The position numbers were made by a program, and so were the translations under genes. From positions 186,001-250,000 of the forward strand of contig NZ_RJVA01000012.1 of the NCBI RefSeq assembly GCF_003751385.1: a stretch of DNA of 64,000 nt, in the 5' to 3' direction. The notes below the pieces were generated by a model. That model had not been told where the DNA came from and did not search any database. It worked only from the letters and a program-made list of their open reading frames with translations. The stretch comes from Desulfosoma caldarium. GTDB lineage: Bacteria > Desulfobacterota > Syntrophobacteria > Syntrophobacterales > DSM-9756. Below, piece by piece: positions 1 to 9,011 of the stretch (position 1 is the stretch's first letter; each line of letters opens with the position of its first letter).

Positions 1-18
1 GGCACGGGAGTGGGCCTC

Positions 19-1185
19 ATGCAAACCTTGGTTGTGAAGAGAAGCTGCGAACGGCGGCTTTTACAAGGGCACCGCTGGGTGTTCAGCAACGAAGTGGAAA
101 GCCCGCTCAAAATGTTTGCACCGGGGGAATGGGTTCAGGTGGTCTCCACGTCGGGCAGGCGGTGGGGTACGGGCTACGTGAACCCCCACAGCCTCATTGC
201 TTGCCGCCTGGTGGGTTCTCAAAACACGGAACCGACTCTGGAATTTTTTGAACAGAGGTTGCGAGAGGCACTGGCTTTTCGCGAGAGGCTCTACCCAGGT
301 GAACGGACGTACCGTGCGGTCTACGGAGAATCGGATGGGCTGCCGGGCCTTGTGCTGGACCGCTACGATTCGGCATGGGTGATGCAAATCACCACTGCCG
401 GCATGGCCCCCATGACCTCAAAGATTTGTGAAGCTCTGGTGCGGCTGTTTAACCCCGCTGCCGTGGTGGCTCGAAACGACGTCTCCGCTCGCGCTTTGGA
501 AGGCTTGCCACTGGAAAAGCAGTTGCTTCACGGCACCGTTCCAGAACCCTTGCTGGTGGACCTGCACGGGTTAAAGGTACGAGTGGATATTTGGGAAGGG
601 CAAAAAACGGGGCTTTTTTTGGACCAAAGAGACAATCGCGAGGCGCTGCGCCGGCATGTTGTGGGTGCCGAGGTGCTGGATTTGTTTTGCTACCAGGGCC
701 TGTGGAGTCTCGTGGCGGCTCGAGCGGGCGCGGCACGAGTGCTTGGCGTGGATGCGTCTCGAGAGGCGGTACGGCGAGCCGAAGCAGATGCCCAGGCCAA
801 CGGCCTCAAAGACCGATGTGCTTTTCAAGTGCAAGACGTTCTGCAATTCTTGAAACGCACGCCGCGGGAAAGCTATGATGTGATCATCATGGATCCGCCC
901 GCGTTGGCCAAAACCAAAAGCGCGTTGCCCAACGCCCTCAAAGGTTACACTGACCTCAATCGCCGAGCCATGTTGGTTCTGCGCCGAGGCGGTCTTCTCG
1001 TGACATGCTCCTGCTCCTATCATCTTGGAGAAGAAGCCTTTTACAAAATGTTGGTGCGAGCGGGCCAGGCCGCGGGGCGATCGCTGCGGCTCTTGGAGGC
1101 GCGCGGTCAGGCTCTGGACCATCCCGCACTCTTGGCCATGCCGGAGACGCGCTACCTGAAATGTGCTTTTCTTGAGGTGCGCTGA
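19..1185 (+). CDS. Class I SAM-dependent rRNA (cytosine-C5) methyltransferase, RlmI-like
   Basis: Probably methylates a cytosine of 23S rRNA using S-adenosylmethionine. The order is an N-terminal PUA-type RNA-binding part (about residues 1-75), a linker domain, and a Rossmann methyltransferase with the SAM loop LDLFCYQG near residue 220. Motif IV DPPALAK lies near residue 291 and the cysteine motif CSCSYH near residue 330. Length (388 aa) matches the RlmI family. A GTG nine bases upstream is possible, but the ATG at 19 gives the N-terminus expected for the family (MQTLVVKR). It leads a co-directional run of housekeeping genes. The fold call is strong; the exact target base is inferred. Confidence 0.9.
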   Translation: MQTLVVKRSCERRLLQGHRWVFSNEVESPLKMFAPGEWVQVVSTSGRRWGTGYVNPHSLIACRLVGSQNTEPTLEFFEQRLREALAFRERLYPGERTYRAVYGESDGLPGLVLDRYDSAWVMQITTAGMAPMTSKICEALVRLFNPAAVVARNDVSARALEGLPLEKQLLHGTVPEPLLVDLHGLKVRVDIWEGQKTGLFLDQRDNREALRRHVVGAEVLDLFCYQGLWSLVAARAGAARVLGVDASREAVRRAEADAQANGLKDRCAFQVQDVLQFLKRTPRESYDVIIMDPPALAKTKSALPNALKGYTDLNRRAMLVLRRGGLLVTCSCSYHLGEEAFYKMLVRAGQAAGRSLRLLEARGQALDHPALLAMPETRYLKCAFLEVR

Positions 1186-1268
1186 AAAGGGCGTAAACCT
1201 TTACAACGGGGCTTCAAGTGGACTAACAATGCGCAGAGGCAAGGGTATCACACAGGGGAGGAAAAGGC

Positions 1269-1922
1269 ATGAAAACTTCGATTACAAAAACCTTCTGGGT
1301 TTCAGCCATTTTCGCGCTGGGACTTTGTTGGACGCAGGGGCACGCGGTCGCCCAATCAACTCACGCCACGCCCACGGAGGTGATCAAGGACGTGACGGCG
1401 CGGGCGCTTCAGTTAGTTCACGATTGTGCAGGGAATGCGCCCGAAGACATCAAAGCTAGGCGCGAAGCCGTTCGAGCCCTCGCCTTGGAATATGTGGATT
1501 TTGAAGAGGCGGCCAAACGCACCATGGGTCGGCACTGGAGAAGAATGAGTCCGGAACAGCGTTCGGAATTCGTGCGTTTGTTTAAAGACCTTTTGTATTT
1601 TACCTACATCGGCAAGCTGGACAGCTACACGTGCGGTGAGGAAGAACAGATCCACTATGAAGGAGAACGCGTCCAAGGCCGTTATGCCTTGGTCAAGACG
1701 AGCGTGCGCTATCAAAACCAGGATGTGGCCGTGGAGTACCGAATGCTGCAAAGTGGTGGTCGATGGATGGTCTACGATGTGGTCATTGAAGGGATCAGTT
1801 ACGTGAACAATTACCGGTCTCAGTTCGACAGCCTCCTCGTAAACCGATCCGTCGACGATTTTCTCGAAAGACTCAGACAAAAGGTGGCGGAGTTGGAAAA
1901 GAATGACCGCCTTGGGAGCTGA
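1269..1922 (+). CDS. MlaC/Ttg2D-family phospholipid-transport periplasmic protein
   Basis: Periplasmic lipid carrier of the Mla type, which shuttles phospholipids between the outer and inner membranes. A signal peptide is visible (hydrophobic stretch around residues 7-22, then HAVAQS). The family core follows: FEEAAKRTMGRHWRRMSPEQ near residues 77-96, and later the VYDVVIEGISYVNNYRSQF region. The ATG is preceded by a good ribosome site (GGGGAGGAAAAGGC). It overlaps the radC start by 20 bases, so the two are translationally linked. No MlaEFD genes are adjacent, so its ABC partner must lie elsewhere. Confidence 0.85.
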   Translation: MKTSITKTFWVSAIFALGLCWTQGHAVAQSTHATPTEVIKDVTARALQLVHDCAGNAPEDIKARREAVRALALEYVDFEEAAKRTMGRHWRRMSPEQRSEFVRLFKDLLYFTYIGKLDSYTCGEEEQIHYEGERVQGRYALVKTSVRYQNQDVAVEYRMLQSGGRWMVYDVVIEGISYVNNYRSQFDSLLVNRSVDDFLERLRQKVAELEKNDRLGS

Positions 1923-2583
1923 AGGCCATCGACGACGTCTGCGAGAACGTTTCTTAGCCGGTGGTCTGGACGCCTTTCATGACCATGAAGTGCTGGAACT
2001 TCTTCTGACTTTTGCCATTCCTCGGCGCGATGTCAAACCCTTTGCCAAAGCTCTTCTGGAACATTTTCACTCCCTTTCGGCCGTCTTAGACGCCTCGCCG
2101 AAAGAACTGCAGGCGGTTTCGGGCATCGGCGTCCATTCGGCCATGCTGCTGGCTCTCATTCCACGGCTCTTGGAGCGGTACTACAAGGATCGGTGGCGTT
2201 CGGTCGAGACCTTAAGTACGCCCCGAGAGGCGGTGGATTACCTCAAGGGGCATTTGGGTGCGGAACGCATCGAAGTTTTTTGCGTGCTGGCCCTCAACAG
2301 TCAGAACGGCCTCATTGCCATGGAGCGCCTTCAGGAAGGTACCGTGAACCGCACGGCGGTTTTTCCAAGACTGGTGGTGGAAGCGGCCTTGAAGCACCGC
2401 GCCACAGCGTTGATTCTGGCTCACAATCATCCTAGTGGGGATCCGGAGCCTTCCACCGCCGATCGGCAATTGACGCGTAAGCTCAAACGATTACTCCAGG
2501 AACTGGACATTGCCGTCCACGATCACATTATTCTGGCGGGGGACCGATACTATTCCTTTGCGGAAAAAGGGGAGATGGATTGA
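1903..2583 (+). CDS. radC: RadC family JAB/MPN-domain protein
   Basis: A 226-residue RadC-like protein. The N-terminal helix-hairpin-helix-like region contains LQAVSGIGVHSAMLL (about residues 66-80). The C-terminal JAB1/MPN domain carries the JAMM metal signature HNHPSGDPEPSTAD near residue 173. RadC proteins were once linked to DNA repair, but their biochemical role is unsettled. The start lies inside the 3' end of the upstream mlaC-like gene, and the stop overlaps the next ATG (TGATG), so it sits in the middle of a tightly packed operon. Confidence 0.92.
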   Translation: MTALGAEGHRRRLRERFLAGGLDAFHDHEVLELLLTFAIPRRDVKPFAKALLEHFHSLSAVLDASPKELQAVSGIGVHSAMLLALIPRLLERYYKDRWRSVETLSTPREAVDYLKGHLGAERIEVFCVLALNSQNGLIAMERLQEGTVNRTAVFPRLVVEAALKHRATALILAHNHPSGDPEPSTADRQLTRKLKRLLQELDIAVHDHIILAGDRYYSFAEKGEMD

Positions 2584-3587
2584 TGGAAAGGATGATGCCC
2601 GCCGTGCTCGTTCAAGAAACGGCAGAATCCGGGGGCTGGAACACCTTGACTTTGGGCCATGTGCCCGTCCCTAGGCCCAAAAGCGGGGAAGTGCTGGTGC
2701 AGGTAGAAGCCTTTTCGGTGAATCGCGCCGATTTGCTGCAGCGCCGCGGATTGTATCCGCCTCCGCCGGGCGCCTCGACCCTTCTCGGTCTGGACGTGGC
2801 AGGGTACGTGGTGGAGAGGGGTTCCCCCGATGTGCCATGGAGCGAAGGGGATCGCGTTTTCGGCATTGTGGCTGGAGGGGGCTATGGGCGGTATGCGGTG
2901 GTGAGCGCGGAACACCTGCTGCCTATTCCCGAAAATCTGTCGTTTGTGGAAGCGGCGGCGGCTGCCGAAGTGTTTGTCGTGGCCTACACCACCCTGTTTG
3001 AAGAAGGGCGAGCCGAGCCCGGCGAGACGCTCCTGATCCATGGTGGTGGAAGCGGCGTGGGCACGGCGGCCATTCAACTGGCGAAAGTTCGAGGGCTCAG
3101 GGTGGCCACCACCTGTGGAAGTGACTGGAAGGTCGAAAAATGCCGCGCCTTGGGAGCGGACCTGGTGGTGCCGTACAAACGCGAAGATTTCGCCGAGGCC
3201 CTGTTGTCCTGGACCGAGGGCCGAGGCGTGGACGTGATCGTGGACTTCATTGGAGCGCCTTACCTTGAAAAGCACCTGAAGATTCTGGCTTCCAAAGGCC
3301 GCCTCGTGCTCATCGGCCTCATGGGCGGACACCAGGCTGCGTGCTCCCTGGCTCCCGTGCTCACGAAAAGAATCCGCATCATCGGTTCCGTGCTGCGCAG
3401 CCGATCCGATGCCGAAAAGACGGCGATTCTTCAACAGTGCCGCGCGCACGTGCTGCCGCTCTTGGAAAAGGGAACGGTGCGCCCCGTGGTGGATCGAATC
3501 TTTGCCGTGCAGGACGTGGAAGCGGCCCATCTCTATGTTCGGAACAGCCAACACTTCGGCAAAGTGGTGGTGCGATGGAAAGAGTGA
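2583..3587 (+). CDS. NAD(P)H:quinone oxidoreductase, zeta-crystallin/PIG3-type MDR
   Basis: Zinc-independent medium-chain dehydrogenase/reductase that probably reduces quinones or enones with NADPH. The N-terminal GroES-like fold has the PIG3-type segment FSVNRADLLQRRGLYPPPPG. The nucleotide-binding motif HGGGSGVGTAAIQLAK is at about residues 153-168 and is followed by the catalytic-fold IVDFIGAPYL region. No structural or catalytic zinc cysteines are seen. ATG at 2583 overlaps the radC stop by one base. An in-frame TTG one codon earlier is less likely. Substrate is inferred only at family level. Confidence 0.88.
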   Translation: MERMMPAVLVQETAESGGWNTLTLGHVPVPRPKSGEVLVQVEAFSVNRADLLQRRGLYPPPPGASTLLGLDVAGYVVERGSPDVPWSEGDRVFGIVAGGGYGRYAVVSAEHLLPIPENLSFVEAAAAAEVFVVAYTTLFEEGRAEPGETLLIHGGGSGVGTAAIQLAKVRGLRVATTCGSDWKVEKCRALGADLVVPYKREDFAEALLSWTEGRGVDVIVDFIGAPYLEKHLKILASKGRLVLIGLMGGHQAACSLAPVLTKRIRIIGSVLRSRSDAEKTAILQQCRAHVLPLLEKGTVRPVVDRIFAVQDVEAAHLYVRNSQHFGKVVVRWKE

Positions 3588-4435
3588 ACAGCTCAGGCGT
3601 TGATTTCAAAACACAGGGCGGGGGAAACGGCGGCCAGGACGGCCAGGGAAGCGCCTGGATTGCCGCCCTGGAAAAGGTTCATTTCGTGAGGTCTCGCCGC
3701 CCCATTCTTACCGACATCACTTGGCGCTTGCGAGCGGGGGAACACTGGGTGGTGCTGGGCGCCAACGGTTCAGGCAAAACCACGCTTCTTCTACTGCTTG
3801 CCGGCTATTTGTGGCCGACGCAGGGTTCGATCACCGTGCTGGGGCAGCGTTTCGGTACCGTGGATCTTCGAGAAGTGCGCAAAAAGATCGGTTGGGTGGG
3901 ATCCTTTCTGCAAGAACACGTGCCGGCCCACCAAAAGCCTTTGGACCTCATTGTGGGCGGAAAGTTCGCTTCCATCGGCGTCGACGAGAAACCTTCAAAG
4001 CATGACATGCGCATGGCCGAAAGGCTGGCCGAAACCATGGGATGCGCCGCCGTTTTGAACAACCCCTACGGCGTACTGTCTCAGGGAGAAAAACAAAGGG
4101 TGCTCATTGCCCGGGCCCTCATGGCCGAGCCCAGGCTTTTGATCTTGGATGAACCGTGTTCGGGGCTGGATGTGGTTGCCCGCGAACAGCTTCTGGAAAC
4201 CTTGGAGCGCATGGGCCGAAAGGACAACGGGCCCGCTCTCGTTTTGGTGACCCATCATCTGGAAGACATTGTGCCCGTTTTTTCCCACGTGCTGGTTCTG
4301 CGACAAGGCCGCTGTGTGGCGAGCGGTCTCAAGGAGCACGTGCTGACTGCCCCGGTGCTCTCCACAGCCTTTGACATCCCTATCGAAGTGGAGGCACACC
4401 GGGGCCGTTATTGGACTCGGATCGGCCTTTTATGA
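3575..4435 (+). CDS. ABC transporter ATP-binding protein, stand-alone
   Basis: A 286-residue ATPase subunit. Walker A GANGSGKTT lies near residue 61, the signature LSQGEKQRVLIARAL near residue 168, Walker B LLILDEPCSGLD near residue 188, and the H-loop VTHHLED beyond that. The start at 3575 (MERVNSSG) overlaps the oxidoreductase by 13 bases; a longer upstream reading frame would overlap it extensively and is not needed. No permease or binding protein is adjacent. The protein resembles orphan ATPases of the YlmA/ModF kind, so cargo cannot be stated. Confidence 0.85.
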   Translation: MERVNSSGVDFKTQGGGNGGQDGQGSAWIAALEKVHFVRSRRPILTDITWRLRAGEHWVVLGANGSGKTTLLLLLAGYLWPTQGSITVLGQRFGTVDLREVRKKIGWVGSFLQEHVPAHQKPLDLIVGGKFASIGVDEKPSKHDMRMAERLAETMGCAAVLNNPYGVLSQGEKQRVLIARALMAEPRLLILDEPCSGLDVVAREQLLETLERMGRKDNGPALVLVTHHLEDIVPVFSHVLVLRQGRCVASGLKEHVLTAPVLSTAFDIPIEVEAHRGRYWTRIGLL

Positions 4436-4547
4436 AGTTGTGAAATCGACGCGTCGGCCGTCCAGGGCGAAGACGTTGGTGCCGAGGGCGTGCCAAAGGG
4501 GTTGCAAGGCGGCCGTCCTCATCCCCATCGATGGCTCGGCCGGGATT

Positions 4548-5792
4548 TTATTCATACACCTTTTCTTCCACATCGTCGGCGCCGGCAGCGTCCTGTTCCA
4601 CATCTCGCGTGAGGCGCGCCTCTTTCATGGCCCAGTATTCCTTGTACCATTCATGGGCGATGATGGTGGCCATGATTTCGTTGGTGCCGGTCCAGATGGA
4701 AGCCAGGCGCAGGTCTCGATAGATCCGTTCCACGGGGAAAATGGTCGTGTAGCCGATTCCTCCCATGACTTGCATGGCGTGATGGACCACTTTTTGGCAA
4801 GATTCGGTAACGAATTTCTTCGTTTCCGAAATCATGCGCCGCACCGTGGCTGCGGGCGCCTTGCGATCCACGGCTTGGGCCGTAGCGTGCACCATGGCGC
4901 GAGAGGCGTCCAGGAGCATGGCGGCTTCGGCCACCTGAAAGCTCACGCCCTGAAATTCTTGAATGGGTTTTCCAAAAGCCTTTCGGCGCGTCGAATACCC
5001 CGTGGCGATTTCCAAAGCCGGGCGGGCGGCTCCGATGGTCATGGCGGCTGTGCCCAATCGCTCGGGAATCATCATGGTCTTGAAGACCTCAAAGCCGCCG
5101 TGAATTCGACCCAAAACATTTTCCTTGGGCACCTTCACGTCCTTGAAAACCAAGCGGCTGGTCCCGCCGCCTCGGCACCCCATCAGACCATAGTGATAGG
5201 CGGTTTCCACGCCGGGGCCTCGGTCCACGATGAAACAGGTGATGCCTTCGTGGGGTTTGGCTTTGGGATCGGTGCGCGCATACACGAGGAAATAATCGGC
5301 ACCTTCACCGCCTACAATGAAGCGTTTTTGGCCGTTGAGAAGGAAGTGATCGCCTTTGTCCACGGCCGTCGTGGTGGTGCCGAAAAAGTCGGATCCGCCC
5401 CGGGGTTCGGTCAAGCATTCAGCCGCGAAGATTTCCCCCTTGAGCAGCGGGACCACGTAACGTTCCTTTTGGGCGTCCGTGCCATGCAACACAATGGCAT
5501 CACAGACCAGTTCCGCACCCACGCCAAAGGTGCAGGCGAAAATGTAGCCCAGCGTGCCCACCTCTTCCATGGCCACGCAGGTGCTAACCCAATCCATGTC
5601 GCGCCCGCCCCATTGTTTGGGGTAGCGGCATCCCAAAAGGTTTCTTCGGCCAGCTTCCTGCAGAAACTCCTTGGGGAAACGAATCCTGTCCGCATCCATG
5701 TCCAGGATCATTTGGCGAGGAACGGATTTCACGAAATCCCGCACTTCGTCCCGCCATTGCCGCGTCCTGTCGTCCATCAACCATTCGAACAT
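4548..5792 (-). CDS. Acyl-CoA dehydrogenase
   Basis: FAD-dependent alpha,beta-dehydrogenation of an acyl-CoA thioester. Typical blocks are CLTEPRGGSDFF (flavin/substrate loop), the YSTRRKAFGKPIQEFQG helix and MQVMGGIGYTTIFPVERIYRD near the C-terminus. The position that carries the catalytic glutamate in short- and medium-chain enzymes (YEGT) reads WTGT here. The base must therefore lie elsewhere, as in isovaleryl- or long-chain-type enzymes, or the enzyme is atypical. It is the last gene of a MerR-ligase-dehydrogenase operon. Its ATG lies 16 bases inside the end of the ligase. Branched or aromatic acyl substrates are plausible but unproven. Confidence 0.9.
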   Translation of the reverse strand: MFEWLMDDRTRQWRDEVRDFVKSVPRQMILDMDADRIRFPKEFLQEAGRRNLLGCRYPKQWGGRDMDWVSTCVAMEEVGTLGYIFACTFGVGAELVCDAIVLHGTDAQKERYVVPLLKGEIFAAECLTEPRGGSDFFGTTTTAVDKGDHFLLNGQKRFIVGGEGADYFLVYARTDPKAKPHEGITCFIVDRGPGVETAYHYGLMGCRGGGTSRLVFKDVKVPKENVLGRIHGGFEVFKTMMIPERLGTAAMTIGAARPALEIATGYSTRRKAFGKPIQEFQGVSFQVAEAAMLLDASRAMVHATAQAVDRKAPAATVRRMISETKKFVTESCQKVVHHAMQVMGGIGYTTIFPVERIYRDLRLASIWTGTNEIMATIIAHEWYKEYWAMKEARLTRDVEQDAAGADDVEEKVYE

Positions 5793-7312
5793 GAATTCTC
5801 CTTCCGCAGCGAAAACATCTCTCGAAGTTTGTACTTCATGACCTTGCCCGTAGGCGTGTGCGGCAGCGCATCGACGAAATGATAGATTCGTGGAATCTTG
5901 TACTTTGCCAATCGAGTCTGCAGAAACGCGGTGAGGTCTGCGGCAGTGGGCGTAGTCCCCTTCGCGGGAACGATGATTGCCGTCACCGTTTCTCCCCAGT
6001 CAGGGTGTGCTGTGCCGATAACCGCCGCCTGGGCCACATGGGGATGTTCGGCCAAAGCGTCCTCCACTTCCTTGGAATAGACGTTTTCGCCTCCCGTGAT
6101 GATCATGTCCTTGAGCCGGTCCACAATGAAAAGGTATCCGTCGTCGTCAATGCGAGCCACATCACCCGTGCGGTACCAACCGTTGTAAAACGCCTTTTGC
6201 GTGGCTTCTGGGTCGTTCAGATAACCCCGCATCATGGAATCGGCCTTGAGCCAGATTTCGCCCGCTTCCCCGGGTCCCGCCTGCTCCGTTTCCGACTTCA
6301 TCACCACAAGGTCCGTTCCGGGCAGGCTTTTGTTGCCGATGGATCCTGCCTTGAGGGCGTGGGCCTCCGGAGGAAGCATCGTGCCCGTGGGGCCCGCTTC
6401 CGTCATGCCGTAGACCTGGTAGAAGCGGTCGCTCTTGTACCGCTCTTGCAGCAGACGCACGGTCTCCGGTGCAATGGGGCCTCCCCCGTAAATCCACGCG
6501 CGCATAGACGAGAGGTCAAAATCGTCAAAGTTGGGTATCATTTGAAGGGGAAGTAGATAGGACACGGGGGCTCCAAAGTAGACCGTGCAACGCTCCTGCT
6601 GCACGGTTTGCAGAAAATGGAGCGGGTGATATTCCCGAAGAAGAATCGTTGTGGCTCCCACATAAAAAGCGCCAAGAAACCAGTTGTTAAGCGGCGAAGA
6701 ATGCCAAATGGGCATGGCCATGAGAAGCCGGTCATTTTCGTCCATCTTCAAGGCGAGAGCGCCCGTTATGGCGGCCATGACAACGCTTCGGTGCGTGAGC
6801 ACGCATCCTTTGGGTTTGCCTGTGGTGCCGCTGGTGTAGAGGATTTCCGCCGTGGCCTCGTCTTCGACAGAAACGGGTGTGAAGTTTGGAGCTGCGCTGA
6901 CCAAATCTCTCCAAAAGGGCCGATTCGGGACGGCGGCATCCATGGACACCATGGGCACGGATGAAGACAAGGCCTCAGCCACCGAGGCCAAGGAAGCATC
7001 AAAGAGAAAAATGCGGGCGTTACTGTGGTTCAAGATGTAGTCCACCTCAGGCGGTGCCAGTTTGTGGTTCACCGGAACCACGGCAGCTCCGGCTTTTTGC
7101 GCCCCAAAAAAGGCGAAGACAAAGTCCGGCGTGTTCTGGCTCATGAGCGCCACCGTGTCCCCTGGGCCAATGCCCTGAGCCTGTAATACGGCGGCCATGC
7201 GTTCAGCGATGTCCTTGAGTTCGGCAAAGGTGACGGTGTAGCCTTGGGCGCGCAACGCCTCCTTGGCGGCGAATTTTCGAGCTTGGCGATCCAACATTTC
7301 CACAAGATTCAT
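5777..7312 (-). CDS. Class I adenylate-forming acyl-CoA ligase
   Basis: Activates a carboxylic acid to its CoA thioester with ATP. The AMP-binding P-loop YTSGTTGKPKGC is near residues 159-170, the adenine motif VYGMTEAGP lies mid-protein, and the hinge TGDVARIDDDGYL plus DRLKDMIITGGENVY mark the C-terminal domain. The conserved catalytic lysine is in TPTGKVMKYKL. At 511 aa it has normal length. Its start overlaps the MerR stop (ATGA) and its 3' end overlaps the acyl-CoA dehydrogenase, so the three form one transcript. Substrate chain is not readable from sequence. Confidence 0.92.
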   Translation of the reverse strand: MNLVEMLDRQARKFAAKEALRAQGYTVTFAELKDIAERMAAVLQAQGIGPGDTVALMSQNTPDFVFAFFGAQKAGAAVVPVNHKLAPPEVDYILNHSNARIFLFDASLASVAEALSSSVPMVSMDAAVPNRPFWRDLVSAAPNFTPVSVEDEATAEILYTSGTTGKPKGCVLTHRSVVMAAITGALALKMDENDRLLMAMPIWHSSPLNNWFLGAFYVGATTILLREYHPLHFLQTVQQERCTVYFGAPVSYLLPLQMIPNFDDFDLSSMRAWIYGGGPIAPETVRLLQERYKSDRFYQVYGMTEAGPTGTMLPPEAHALKAGSIGNKSLPGTDLVVMKSETEQAGPGEAGEIWLKADSMMRGYLNDPEATQKAFYNGWYRTGDVARIDDDGYLFIVDRLKDMIITGGENVYSKEVEDALAEHPHVAQAAVIGTAHPDWGETVTAIIVPAKGTTPTAADLTAFLQTRLAKYKIPRIYHFVDALPHTPTGKVMKYKLREMFSLRKENSCSNG

Positions 7313-7725
7313 GGAATCTCCTCCTTGGTCAGTTCTTGCAAGCGCTTTTGCAGCTTCTTTTGGACGGCCAAGAGGTCCTGTTCCAGGATAACGAGGTCCT
7401 TCATGCGATCGCGAATCTCCTGGAGTTTCTTGCGACCGTAATCGAGGCTCTTGCGAATCTGATCCACTTCGTCCATGTCCGTGTCGGCCATGCCAATCAT
7501 TTCGGCAATCTCATCCAGGGAAAAGCCGAATCGCTTGCCTCGAAGTATAAGCTTCAATCGTGCCCGATCCTTGGGTGTGTAGACACGCTGATTGCCCGCC
7601 GTGCGCCGCGGCGTGATAAGGCCTTTTTCCTCATAGAATCGAATGGTTCGAGGGCTGATGTCCAGCTGAGCCGCCAATTCGGAAATGCTGAACACATGTT
7701 CGGTTTTCTTACGGTTTTTGCCCAT
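7309..7725 (-). CDS. MerR-family transcriptional regulator, LiuR-like
   Basis: A 138-residue regulator. The N-terminal winged helix reads FSISELAAQLDISPRTIRFY (about residues 12-31) with EEKGLITPRRTAGNQRVYT following. A long dimerisation coiled coil (KKLQEIRDRMKDL...) follows. No cysteine metal site is seen, in keeping with MerR proteins that control acyl-CoA catabolism (LiuR type) and not with metal sensors. It is the first gene of the operon with the downstream ligase and dehydrogenase, and probably autoregulates through the operator-like sequence just upstream. Effector identity is inferred only. Confidence 0.88.
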   Translation of the reverse strand: MGKNRKKTEHVFSISELAAQLDISPRTIRFYEEKGLITPRRTAGNQRVYTPKDRARLKLILRGKRFGFSLDEIAEMIGMADTDMDEVDQIRKSLDYGRKKLQEIRDRMKDLVILEQDLLAVQKKLQKRLQELTKEEIP

Positions 7726-7740
7726 TGGACTTCCTTTCTT

Positions 7741-7785
7741 CGCACTTTACGTTAACTGAAATTATAGTCACCTGTCAAGCCGTGA
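7741..7785 (-). promoter_or_regulatory. MerR-type promoter with LiuR-like operator
   Basis: Read on the minus strand, this region contains a -35-like TTGACA, then CAGTTAACGTAAAG, then the MerR ribosome site (AAAGGAAG) and start. The GTTAACGTAAA half resembles the palindromic operator reported for LiuR-type regulators (TTTACGTnnACGTAAA). Binding and promoter activity are inferred. Confidence 0.45.
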
Positions 7786-8137
7786 GATGTCAAGATCTTT
7801 AGAGTAAAGTTTTCGGTTGGACCACATCGGCCATGTTTTGACGCTCGTGGAAGGATAAAATTCCCACAAACGATCATGATCAATGGTCCCAGCTTATTCC
7901 ATTCGACCTTTTTGCCGCATCCGACACCACGATGCAACCGTTCTGGACCCTGAACTTCTTTCCTATGGTGGCGGCCGCGAGCATGCTCAAGCTGCGACCT
8001 CACCTTGAGAATGATGCCAGCGGCCGCCGCCATGCGAGGCTTCACGTGGCGAGCATGGAAATCCTAGATAATCCCCTGTGTTTCTCCGTCAAGCTGGAAG
8101 CCCCCGTTGTTTCGCTAATTTTTCAAAGCCGGTGAAT
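7786..8137. other. Intergenic region without recognisable gene
   Basis: About 350 bases between the MerR promoter and the dead metK. I see no convincing reading frame, RNA gene or repeat here. Confidence 0.5.
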
Positions 8138-8932
8138 CAACTCACCGTCAGCGAATAACGGTCACCTTTTTGCGTCGCTTGGTCCTTAAGGGATTCTTTT
8201 TCGTTCGGGAGGGTGGGTTCGCCGATGTCGGCCAGGTCTGCAGGTGTTTCCACTCTGTAGGTCTTTTCCTAAGTGAAGGTCGAGTTGGTGTGGCCAAAGA
8301 GGCCGCTTGCAGCCGTTTCCATAAAGATGGGGCGAAGCAACTTTAGCTTGGAGATCCTCAAGTACGGGCGAAAGTTGAAGGTTTTTCGCACGAATGGGGT
8401 GATCCAGCTCTCCTTGATTCTTCCGGTTTCGAAGATGTCCACCATGACGCTTGCGGGCTCGGCCACGCCGACGACGTCAGCAAGCGGCACCTCGCCCTTG
8501 CCTTCAGGACCGGTCCACACGATGTTTTTCGCCACGTAACGGCTTATGCAGGAAAACGGCCACCCCCGCGGGGTCCTTGGCCGTCGCCAGTGTCAGAACG
8601 ATCTGGCAATCGGTGAGCCCGCAATCGCCCATCACGAAAGGGCCGGTCATACCATGCCGCAATGCTCGTCGTTGATATTCACAAGAATCTTCCGTGGAAT
8701 GTGGGGAAGGTCCACTCGGTCGTCGGTTGTGACGCCGCCACCACCATGGCCATGCGTCACTGTGGTTTGCCAGGCGACTTGGCCCTTGGTCTTCGGCCAT
8801 GGTGGCGTCCCATACGGAATCGAATATCTTGGCGCCGACTGTTTCCCAATGCCATGCGTCGACGGATTTCGGTGTAAAAAGAGATTTTTCTTCGTTCGTG
8901 CTCCCTTGTCGCTTCATTTTGTTGAGGGACAA
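8138..8932 (-). pseudogene. metK: Decayed S-adenosylmethionine synthetase (metK) pseudogene
   Basis: Pieces of MetK can be read in order on the minus strand but in several frames. The N-terminal block KSLFTPKSV...DSVWDATMAED corresponds to the family's SLFTSESV...DAILAQD. A shifted piece reads VTTDDRVDLPHIPRKIL, then FVMGDCGLTDCQI matches the GGPxGDCGLTGRKI motif. After another frameshift come RYVAKNIV, VGVAEPASVMVDIFETG, FNFRPYLRISKLKLLRPI and AASGLFGH. The following FTW codon has become a stop (TAG) and reading continues in frame to about 8138. About 150 central residues appear to be missing. It lies directly downstream of a SAM-dependent methyltransferase, suggesting it once recycled SAM for this pathway. 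Confidence 0.85.
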
Positions 8933-9011
8933 CGCATGGTCATGGTGGTTCGTCCAAACGCTTTGGGAATCTTTTCCGGCTCCCTATTGCGTTTGTTGAC
9001 ATCATGGCGAA

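Noticed and set aside
4371-5882. 503-aa + strand reading frame
   Set aside because: It is antisense to a clear acyl-CoA dehydrogenase, is rich in His/Gly/Phe as expected for the complement of GC-rich coding DNA, and has no family motif.
8273-8539. 88-aa + strand frame opposite the metK remnant
   Set aside because: The minus strand shows ordered MetK motifs; the + frame is its shadow.
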